Origin: Deinococcus grandis
GTDB lineage: Bacteria; Deinococcota; Deinococci; Deinococcales; Deinococcaceae
DNA length: 7,500 nt
Direction: 5' to 3'
Assembly (NCBI RefSeq): GCF_001485435.1
Contig: NZ_BCMS01000005.1
Coordinates: 1 to 7,500, forward strand
The first letter of the stretch is position 1. Every line of letters begins with the position of its first letter. Positions 1 to 5,364 of this stretch are shown here, in pieces. The notes below the pieces were generated by a model, which was given only the letters and a program-made list of their open reading frames with translations, was not told the DNA's origin and did no database searches. Made by a program: the position numbers and the translations under genes.

Positions 1-9
1 ACGTACCAG

Positions 10-60
10 TGTCGTCGGCGGACTAAAAATGACCAGTAGTGGCGGATAGGAATTGACCAT
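10..60 (+). repeat. IS21 left terminal inverted repeat region
   Basis: Starts TGTC and contains the blocks TGACCAGT (30-37), GGCGGA (41-46) and TTGACCA (53-59). Each is mirrored at the same distance from the right tip. These repeated blocks are the expected binding sites of the IstA transposase. The A-rich TAAAAAT at 24-30 could also serve as a -10 box in a tandem IS21 junction. Confidence 0.88.
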
Positions 61-113
61 GCCCCGGTTCAAGCCCCCCACGATCTGCGATTCACTACGA
101 ATCGGAGGTCGGC

Positions 114-1415
114 ATGCTCGGAGGCGCACAGGTGCGGCACATCATTGAGCTCAAGGCGGCAGGTCAATCCATCAGCGGCATCGCCAAAACGCTGGACATC
201 AGTCGAAACACCGTCAAGAAATACCTGCGTGAACCCGGCCTCCCTCAGCCGCGTCCCCGGAAACCGCGAGGCAGCAAACTGGCCCCCTTCACAGGGTTTT
301 TGACCACGCGGATCGAGGCAGGCGTCCTCAACGCCGTGGTGTTGTTCCGCGAGCTACAGGAGCTCGGCTACGACGGTCAGTACACCGTGGTGAAAGATTT
401 CGTGCGCCCATTTCGGCGGACACGCGTGTCCGCCCAGCGGATCACGACGCGCTTTGAAACCGCGCCAGGCGAGCAGGCGCAGGTGGACTTCGGCCGGTAC
501 ACCTACCGCAACCTGGAAGGCCAGACTCGTTCGATTTGGGCGTTCGTGATGGTGCTGGGCTGGTCCAGGACGCTGTACGTGGAGTTCATCCGCAAAGCGG
601 ATACCGCGAGTTTCATCCGGTGTCACTTGAATGCCTTCGCCTATTTCGGCGGAATCACCCAGACCATCCTGTATGACAACACCAAACAGGTCGTGCTGGA
701 GCGGGACCAGACCGGTGCACCGGTCTGGAATCCGCAGTTCCTGGACTTCTCCTTGCGACTGGGCTTCGCGCTGCGACTCTGCCGACCGTACCGGCCACGG
801 ACAAAAGGCAAGGTGGAAAGCGGGGTCGGCTACGTCGAGAAGAATTTCTGGCTGGGCGCACAATTTGTCGATGACGCCGACCTGAATCGTCAAGCCAGAT
901 CCTGGCTTGACCACATTGCCAATCAACGGGTTCACGGCACGACCCGCGAACGGCCCATGGACCGCTTGCATCAGGAGCAAGCGAGCTTGGCGCCCATCCC
1001 CCCGATTGAATCCATTTCTGTGTTTCTGCGTGAGTCTCGGAAGGCCAGCTGGGACAGCTTCGTGTCGTATGCCGGTAACTTCTATGGCATTCCCTGGACC
1101 TACGCTGGTCAGACTGTGGAGGTCCAGGCGGACAGCGTCACGGTGCAGATTTTCAGCGGTGGGGTCCAGATTGCGACCCATCCCCGTTCCGCGCAGCGTG
1201 GCGCGCGGTTCGTGACAGACCAGCAGTACGACGGCATGCCAGCGGGTGGTGCGGCAACCCGCCGCACCACCCATCTCGCCTTCCAGACCGAGGCATTGCC
1301 CGAAGTGCAGGTTGAGCAGCGGTCGTTGGCGGAATACGCAGCCCTGGTGGCCGTCCCCGACGCTGTATCGCTGGATGAGGTGCTGGCGGATGTCTTCCGG
1401 GGAGAATCCGCATGA
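114..1415 (+). CDS. istA: IS21-family transposase IstA
   Basis: IstA is the DDE transposase of IS21 elements. It binds the multi-repeat ends and carries out strand transfer, helped by the ATPase IstB. The 433-residue protein has an N-terminal helix-turn-helix at about residues 8-40 (AGQSISGIAKTLDISRNTVK). The integrase-like core follows, with likely catalytic residues D125 (QAQVDFGRY), D188 (ILYDNTKQ) and E235 (KGKVESGVGYVEK). A C-terminal beta-rich domain follows from about residue 300. The length is normal and no frameshift is visible. The start at 114 is supported by GGAGG at 104-108, five bases upstream. The stop overlaps the istB start by four bases (ATGA, 1412-1415), the usual translational coupling. 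The gene holds four perfect inverted repeats (415-434, 707-728, 889-911, 1244-1272). It appears intact, but its partner is broken. Confidence 0.95.
   Translation: MLGGAQVRHIIELKAAGQSISGIAKTLDISRNTVKKYLREPGLPQPRPRKPRGSKLAPFTGFLTTRIEAGVLNAVVLFRELQELGYDGQYTVVKDFVRPFRRTRVSAQRITTRFETAPGEQAQVDFGRYTYRNLEGQTRSIWAFVMVLGWSRTLYVEFIRKADTASFIRCHLNAFAYFGGITQTILYDNTKQVVLERDQTGAPVWNPQFLDFSLRLGFALRLCRPYRPRTKGKVESGVGYVEKNFWLGAQFVDDADLNRQARSWLDHIANQRVHGTTRERPMDRLHQEQASLAPIPPIESISVFLRESRKASWDSFVSYAGNFYGIPWTYAGQTVEVQADSVTVQIFSGGVQIATHPRSAQRGARFVTDQQYDGMPAGGAATRRTTHLAFQTEALPEVQVEQRSLAEYAALVAVPDAVSLDEVLADVFRGESA
415..434. repeat. Perfect 20-bp palindrome in istA
   Basis: Two 10-bp arms (left arm GGCGGACACG) with no spacer. 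It lies in the segment coding for the linker ahead of the catalytic core of IstA. Confidence 0.9.
707..728. repeat. Perfect 22-bp palindrome in istA
   Basis: Two 11-bp arms (left arm CCAGACCGGTG) with no spacer, inside the DDE core coding region, downstream of the second catalytic aspartate. Confidence 0.9.
889..911. repeat. Perfect 10-bp-arm inverted repeat in istA
   Basis: Left arm GTCAAGCCAG, spacer ATC, right arm its exact reverse complement. It lies within istA downstream of the catalytic glutamate. Confidence 0.9.
1244..1272. repeat. Perfect 12-bp-arm inverted repeat in istA
   Basis: Left arm GGGTGGTGCGGC, 5-nt spacer AACCC, exact complementary right arm. It lies near the 3' end of istA. 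No T-run follows, so it is not an ordinary intrinsic terminator. Confidence 0.9.
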
Positions 1416-1822
1416 TGGCGGTGGAACGTTGTCGAGGTGATCTGGAGCGCCTGGGGTTGCCACACGCGGCAAGCCTGCTGGACAGCCGTCTGGATGCCGC
1501 AGCGAAAAAAGAGCTTCCATACGCGGATTTCCTGGCGGATCTGCTGCGGATCGAGGTGCATGCCAGGGATGAGCAGGGCCGAGCACGACGACGGAAACTG
1601 GCGAAGCTTCCCTTTGACCGTCGGCTGGAGAGTTTCGACTTCGCGTTCCAGCCCAGCGTCAACAAACGCCTGATCAAGGAGTTGGGCACCCTGTCTTTCG
1701 CCGCGGATGGCCAGAACGTGATTCTGCTGGGCCCACCTGGCGTCGGGAAGACGCATCTGGCCGTCGGGCTGTGCATCACGGCCATTGAACAGGGCGAGAG
1801 CGTACTGTTTCTGCGGGCCGGC

Positions 1823-1863
<41 letters not shown>

Positions 1864-2006
1864 CCTGGAGCAGCGCTTGCGGTTCTACCTGAAGCCCAAG
1901 GTGCTGGTCATCGACGAATTCGGCGTATGGCCGTACGACCGACTGGCCGCCAACGCGCTGTTTGGCCTGATCGCCGCACGGTATGAGCGGGGGAGCGTGA
2001 TCCTGA

Positions 2007-2014
2007 CGTCGAAT
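2007..2014. repeat. 8-bp target-site duplication, left copy
   Basis: CGTCGAAT, lying at the last codons of the 5' half of istB and directly abutting the IS66 left end. It is identical to 3482-3489. Eight base pairs is the duplication length known for IS66-family elements. Confidence 0.96.
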
Positions 2015-2031
2015 GTAACTGCTCAGCAGGG
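2015..2031 (+). repeat. IS66 element left inverted repeat
   Basis: GTAACTGCTCAGCAGGG. It is the exact reverse complement of 3465-3481. Confidence 0.97.
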
Positions 2032-2054
2032 TGATTTTCCGGAGTCGATTGGGT

Positions 2055-2067
2055 AAGGTGGACCATC
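2055..2067 (+). promoter_or_regulatory. Ribosome binding site and probable ATC start of the IS66 transposase
   Basis: AAGGTGG at 2055-2061 is a good Shine-Dalgarno match, placed correctly for a start at 2065. The codon there is ATC, where ATG would be expected. No ATG, GTG or TTG occurs in this frame between the upstream stop (2032-2034) and GTG at 2140. The stop codon of the truncated istB frame (TAA, 2054-2056) overlaps the Shine-Dalgarno region, so istAB translation could feed into this gene. Confidence 0.6.
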
Positions 2068-3459
2068 AGCGAGGTCCCCTGCCCAAACTGCAAACGACTC
2101 GAGGCACGCGTCCGTGAACTCGAAGCCCAGCTCGCTGAGGTGCTGGCTGAACTTCGCACCATCAAAGCTCAACTGGCCCGAAACAGCACCACATCCAGTC
2201 AGCCTCCCAGTCAGGACAAGCCCTGGCAGCCCAAGAGTGAGCGCCAGAAGACCGGCCGGTCTTCTGGCGCTCAACCCGATCACCCCGGCAAGACCCTCAA
2301 GATGTCCGCGCATCCCGACGTCATCGTCGATCTCCCGGTGACGGGACACTGCACCTGCGGGCAGGCCTGGGATGACGTTCCAGTCGACACCCAGGTCGCT
2401 CGACAGGTTCATGACCTCCCCGACCTCCACCTTCAGGTCACCGAATACCGCGCCGACGTCAAGATCTGCCCTGGATGTCGTTCCCGGCAGCGAGCACCCT
2501 TCCCCACGCACGTCACGGCTCAGGTGCAATACGGTCCACGGGTCCACGCCTTGACGGTGTATCTGAACGTGGCGCACTTCGTGCCCCTCGAACGCACCAG
2601 TGAAATCCTGCACGCGGTCTGCGGAGCACGCCCGAGTGATGGCACCATCGCGCTGAACCTGAATCTGGCAGCGGAGCGACTGCAGGACTTTGAAGGGCGA
2701 CTCAGGACAGCCCTGACACATCAACCGGTGCTGCATGCAGATGAGACCGGCAGCCCGGTGAACGGGAAGCTGCACTGGATGCATGTCGTGAGCTGCGCGC
2801 AGCTCACGTTCTACGGCCAGCATGCCCGGCGCGGCCTCGCGGCACTGGAGCACATGAAGGTCCTGCCGAAGTACACCGGCATCCTGGTCCACGACGCCTG
2901 GAGCTCGTACTTCAAACTTCCGGCACAGCATGCCCTGTGCGGAGCTCATCTGTTGCGGGAGCTGCGGGGATTGGCCGAACACCATGGGCAGGTGTGGGCT
3001 GGCGCACTTCGGGAATCGCTGAGGACGGTGTATCACGACCTGAACGCCGGGACGCTGAGCCCAGAGGCCCGCACGGCGTTTGAACGGCGATTTGATGAAC
3101 TGCTTGAGGAGGGCTTGCTGGCCAACCCAGCCGCGCCGCCCGTTCCAGGGCGACGCGGTCCGACGAAGCAGTCACATGGGCGGAATCTGGCGTTGCGGTG
3201 CCAGCAGCACCGCGCAGCGGTGCTGCTGTTCCTACATGACTGCCGAGTGCCGTTTGATAACAATCAGGCGGAGCGGGACGTGCGGGCATGGTGCGTGAAA
3301 CGCAAGGTATCTGGAGGATTCCGGTCCGAGGAGGGTGGGTGCAATTTCGCTCGGATCAGGAGTTACATTTCCACGTTGCAGAAGCAAGGTCTCAGCGTCT
3401 GGGAGGGCTTGGTCAGCGTGTTCACGGGTGACGTGCTCATGCCTAACTTCAACCCCTGA
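2065..3459 (+). CDS. tnpC: IS66-family (ISBst12-like) transposase
   Basis: DDE transposase that cuts and joins the ends of its own IS66-type element. I place the start at the ATC at 2065 (464 residues) because the 25 codons before the first conventional start (GTG 2140) encode a typical family N-terminus: a CPNC zinc-knuckle half (codons 2080-2091) followed by a leucine-rich coiled coil (RLEARVRELEAQLAEV). A start at GTG 2140 gives 439 residues. In that numbering there is a hydrophilic linker (about 20-55), zinc ligands at C71/C73 and C110/C113, and probable catalytic residues D201 (LHADETGSP), D252 (ILVHDAWSS) and E379 (FDNNQAERDVR). The DDE core is complete and no internal frameshift is seen. 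The stop lies only 22 bp inside the right end. Three perfect inverted repeats lie in the gene (2238-2273, 2787-2808, 3202-3228). Confidence 0.9.
   Translation: MSEVPCPNCKRLEARVRELEAQLAEVLAELRTIKAQLARNSTTSSQPPSQDKPWQPKSERQKTGRSSGAQPDHPGKTLKMSAHPDVIVDLPVTGHCTCGQAWDDVPVDTQVARQVHDLPDLHLQVTEYRADVKICPGCRSRQRAPFPTHVTAQVQYGPRVHALTVYLNVAHFVPLERTSEILHAVCGARPSDGTIALNLNLAAERLQDFEGRLRTALTHQPVLHADETGSPVNGKLHWMHVVSCAQLTFYGQHARRGLAALEHMKVLPKYTGILVHDAWSSYFKLPAQHALCGAHLLRELRGLAEHHGQVWAGALRESLRTVYHDLNAGTLSPEARTAFERRFDELLEEGLLANPAAPPVPGRRGPTKQSHGRNLALRCQQHRAAVLLFLHDCRVPFDNNQAERDVRAWCVKRKVSGGFRSEEGGCNFARIRSYISTLQKQGLSVWEGLVSVFTGDVLMPNFNP
2238..2273. repeat. Perfect 36-bp palindrome in IS66 transposase gene
   Basis: Two 18-bp arms with no spacer (left arm TGAGCGCCAGAAGACCGG). 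This is the longest perfect palindrome in the window. It lies in the hydrophilic linker region (SERQKTGRSSGAQ), between the N-terminal coiled coil and the zinc-ligand region. Confidence 0.95.
2787..2808. repeat. Perfect 22-bp palindrome in IS66 transposase gene
   Basis: Two 11-bp arms, no spacer (left arm CGTGAGCTGCG). Its central 16 bases, GAGCTGCGCGCAGCTC (2790-2805), recur at 6067-6082 in the other IS66 transposase gene in a different reading frame. Confidence 0.92.
3202..3228. repeat. Perfect 12-bp-arm inverted repeat in IS66 transposase gene
   Basis: Left arm CAGCAGCACCGC, spacer GCA, exact complementary right arm. It lies in the coding region ahead of the catalytic glutamate. Confidence 0.92.
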
Positions 3460-3464
3460 GCTTG

Positions 3465-3481
3465 CCCTGCTGAGCAGTTAC
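3465..3481 (-). repeat. IS66 element right inverted repeat
   Basis: CCCTGCTGAGCAGTTAC, the exact reverse complement of 2015-2031, starting five bases after the transposase stop codon. Confidence 0.97.
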
Positions 3482-3489
3482 CGTCGAAT
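3482..3489. repeat. 8-bp target-site duplication, right copy
   Basis: CGTCGAAT, identical to 2007-2014. The istB frame resumes at 3490. Confidence 0.96.
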
Positions 3490-3699
3490 AAGGGATTTGG
3501 CGACTGGGGCGAGGTATTGGGGGACCCTGTCGTGGCGAGTGCCATCTTGGACCGACTGCTGCACCACAGCCACGTGCTGAACATCAAAGGCGAATCGTAT
3601 CGGCTGAGGGAGAAGAAAAAATCAGGGCTCTTCCCGAGCGCACTGGTGGGGCTGAGCCCCACCAGCCAGGAGGTCAAACGGTCATGACAGCTGGCAGGG

Positions 3700-3749
3700 T
3701 GGTCAAAAATATTCCGCCGAAACTGGTCAATTTTTCGGCGCCGTTGACA
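3700..3749 (-). repeat. IS21 right terminal inverted repeat region
   Basis: Contains TGGTCAA (3700-3706), TCCGCC (3713-3718) and ACTGGTCA (3722-3729), and ends in GACA at 3749. All are mirrored at equal distances from the left tip. Confidence 0.88.
3744..3749 (+). promoter_or_regulatory. Outward-facing -35 box at the IS21 right tip
   Basis: TTGACA, a perfect sigma-70-type -35 hexamer, forms the last six bases of the element and points outward. In a tandem IS21 dimer with a 2-3 bp junction it would lie 16-17 bp from the A-rich TAAAAA at 24-29 of the left end. That matches the junction promoter described for IS21. In the present context I see no good -10 box in the replication-gene remnant downstream. 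Confidence 0.55.
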
Positions 3750-4702
3750 GCGTTACCGCGACCATGACGACGACGGCGACCTGAACACGCTCGACAGTGA
3801 AGCGACCCTCAGCATCCGCCTTGGCGAGCAACTGGCCGAAAGTATTCGGGCGGGCATTTCACACGTGCTCGACGGGCACCTACCAGCTTGAGCAGCCTCC
3901 TGCCCGCGCCCTGTACCGGACATTACAGGCACACCGGCGGCAGGATGATGGGTCACTCCTCTCTGAACTGCGGGTACCGCTGGTGGACTGGCGGCACGCG
4001 ACAGGACTGACCACTGACCGGAGTGACCTGGTCAGGCGCGCCCTGACAGCAGCCCATGACGAGCTGCTCGCCAACCATTACCTGGAGAGCGCGACCATCG
4101 AAGGTCGCGGAAAATCTGCGGTCGCCCAGTACGTCTTTGCGGATACCAATTCAGCCGATCCAGCCCTGGTCGTGATGCTGCGCCAAGCTGGAGTGTCTGT
4201 CGCCAGGGCCGCCACCCTCGCGGCTCAGCATCCGGAGCGGGTCGAATTGGCCCTGCAGTTTCTGGAGCAGCGCCGGCTGAATGCTGGGGGTACCGTGCGA
4301 AATCCCGGGGGGCTGGTCGCGGACTACCTGCAGAACCCTGAGAAGTACGCCGTCCCGGCCGAGTTCACACCGCCGGCGCAGGCCAGGCAAGAGCGGGCAT
4401 CCCGGCAGCATCAGAAAGCTGAGCATGAAGCGCAGCAGCAGGCTGAGGCTCACCTGGAGCGTCTTGATCGTGCGTCTCCCAGTGAGCAGTGGGAAAGCCA
4501 GCGCTCGACCCTGCAGCTCATTCTGAAAAAGCAACTCAGTTCAGGTCAATGGTCACAGCTTGAAGCGCTGGCCTGTGCCGGCGAGATTCAGGCGGTCGAC
4601 CTGACCAGAACACTGATCGCCGCGACAGCCAGCTCGGAGTTGAAAGAAGCGGTCGCTCAACTCAAGCGGCGCCTCAATCCGCTCCTGCCACTTGAACACT
4701 GA
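3750..4702 (+). pseudogene. Plasmid replication initiator-like gene, 5'-truncated and frameshifted
   Basis: The sequence reads as the middle and C-terminal part of an RPA-type replication initiator, the protein that starts plasmid replication at its origin. From 3751 one frame gives YRDHDDDGDLNTLDSEATL, then SIRLGEQLAESIRAGISHVLDG, and soon stops at 3889-3891. The frame shifted by +1 continues the same protein with TYQLEQPPARALYRTLQAHR through to TGA 4700-4702. One extra base in GGGC at 3874-3877 explains the shift. The C-terminal part contains a predicted helical, charged stretch (QARQERASRQHQKAEHEAQQQ). The N-terminal part is missing because IS21 abuts at 3749. The ATG at 3797 lies in the wrong frame for the first segment and is probably not a natural start. 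The family assignment is from recall of Deinococcus plasmid initiators and is moderately sure. No inverted repeat with arms of 10 bp or more was found here. Confidence 0.65.
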
Positions 4703-4715
4703 TCCCAGTCGTGTG

Positions 4716-4731
4716 GGCTCTGGCAACTTAA
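4716..4731 (+). repeat. IS6-family left terminal repeat
   Basis: GGCTCTGGCAACTTAA, 36 bp upstream of the transposase start. Identified by its likeness to IS6-family tips and its position; the partner repeat is absent. Confidence 0.65.
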
Positions 4732-4751
4732 CCTCTGTAGGCTGGTGAGCT

Positions 4752-5360
4752 GTGACTGACCGCTACCGCCACCGTTTTCCCCTGAGCGTGATCGGCTACG
4801 CTCTGCGGCTGTACCACCGCTTCCCACTCAGCCAGCGGGACGTTCAAGAACTGCTCCACGAGCGCGGCATCCAAGTCAGTCACGAAACGCTGCGGCCATG
4901 GAACATCAAGTTCGCCCCCCTCCTCACTGAGGAGCTGCGCCATCGGGAACCCCGACGGGGTTCCCGATGGTATTTGGACGAGGTATACGTCGAGGTCGGT
5001 GGACAGAAGCATTGGCTTTGGAGGGCGGTGGATGACGATGGAGCTGTGCTGGACATCCTGCTTCAAGAACATCGCGACACCCGAGCGGCCAGGTCCTTTT
5101 TCGTCCGCCTGCTCGGGGAATACGACGTACCGGAGGCCATTCACACTGACAAGCTCTGGAGCTATGGCACCGCCATTCGGGCACTTCCCGTGCTCCACGC
5201 CGTGGAGCACGTCCAGGTCGTGTCCGCGGCCCGGTGCAACAACTTGGTCGAGCAGTCGCATCGACCCACACGGCAACAGCAGCGAAGTCAACTGGGATCC
5301 AAACGACGACAGAGAACGCAAGAATTCCTGGCCCTGCATGCCCGAGTCGTACGTGATTAG
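4752..5360 (+). CDS. IS6-family transposase, C-terminally truncated
   Basis: DDE transposase of the IS6/IS26 family, which moves by a replicative, cointegrate-forming route. The GTG at 4752 starts MTDRYRHRFPLSVIGYALRL, a normal family N-terminus with the short helix-turn-helix region (LSQRDVQELLHERGIQVSHETL, residues about 26-47). All three probable catalytic residues are present: D76 (WYLDEVYVEV), D133 (IHTDKLWSYG) and E167 (NNLVEQSHRPTR). The product is 202 residues against roughly 230 for the family, because the frame runs into the adjoining IS66 end, whose bases supply the TAG stop at 5358-5360. The missing tail is expected to impair activity, though the core is complete. The ribosome site is weak (AGG at 4739-4741). 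Two perfect inverted repeats lie inside (4940-4970, 5189-5211). Confidence 0.88.
   Translation: MTDRYRHRFPLSVIGYALRLYHRFPLSQRDVQELLHERGIQVSHETLRPWNIKFAPLLTEELRHREPRRGSRWYLDEVYVEVGGQKHWLWRAVDDDGAVLDILLQEHRDTRAARSFFVRLLGEYDVPEAIHTDKLWSYGTAIRALPVLHAVEHVQVVSAARCNNLVEQSHRPTRQQQRSQLGSKRRQRTQEFLALHARVVRD
4940..4970. repeat. Perfect 15-bp-arm palindrome in IS6 transposase gene
   Basis: Left arm CCATCGGGAACCCCG, a single A as centre, exact complementary right arm: 31 bp in all. It codes for HREPRRGSRW just before the first catalytic aspartate. The second longest perfect palindrome in the window. Confidence 0.95.
5189..5211. repeat. Perfect 11-bp-arm palindrome in IS6 transposase gene
   Basis: Left arm CGTGCTCCACG, single C centre, exact complementary right arm. 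It lies between the second and third catalytic residues. Confidence 0.92.
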
Positions 5361-5364
5361 CGAC
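5356..5364 (+). repeat. Second IS66 element, inverted repeat at the low-coordinate end
   Basis: ATTAGCGAC, the reverse complement of 6766-6774. The stop codon of the minus-strand transposase (TAA, complement of 5357-5359) lies inside this terminal repeat. The exact outermost base cannot be fixed because there is no target duplication. Confidence 0.7.

Larger units (their letters stand above)
2015..3481 (+). mobile_element. Complete IS66-family element (ISBst12-like, single transposase gene)
   Basis: A 1467-bp element bounded by perfect 17-bp inverted repeats beginning GTAAC, flanked by a perfect 8-bp target duplication and inserted in istB. It carries only a tnpC-type transposase, with no tnpA or tnpB accessory genes, which is the arrangement of the ISBst12 subgroup. 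Intact ends and duplication suggest a recent insertion that has not recombined since. Its gene points the same way as istAB. Confidence 0.95.
4716..5356 (+). mobile_element. IS6-family element, right end missing
   Basis: The left end GGCTCTGGCAACTTAA at 4716-4731 resembles the IS6 consensus terminal repeat (GGNNCTGNTGCAA style). The transposase follows at once. No reverse complement of this repeat occurs before the IS66 boundary near 5357, so the right end and the last part of the transposase are lost. The remnant begins 14 bp after the stop of the replication-gene remnant. Confidence 0.85.

Noticed and set aside
354..1586. 410-codon open frame on the minus strand opposite istA
   Set aside because: It is the complement of a well-supported istA with clear motifs; no ribosome site or recognisable family, and its composition is that of a shadow frame in high-GC DNA.
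2023..3036. 337-codon minus-strand frame opposite the first IS66 transposase
   Set aside because: Shadow of the transposase gene; no recognisable domain, and it runs across the IS end toward the interrupted istB.
3874..3877. Programmed frameshift in the replication gene
   Set aside because: No slippery heptamer, downstream hairpin or stimulatory element is evident, and the gene also lacks its 5' end. Simple decay explains it better.
4090..4109. Inverted repeat CGCGACC / GGTCGCG in the replication-gene remnant as one of the palindrome set
   Set aside because: Arms are only 7 bp around a 6-nt spacer, a size expected by chance in GC-rich DNA.
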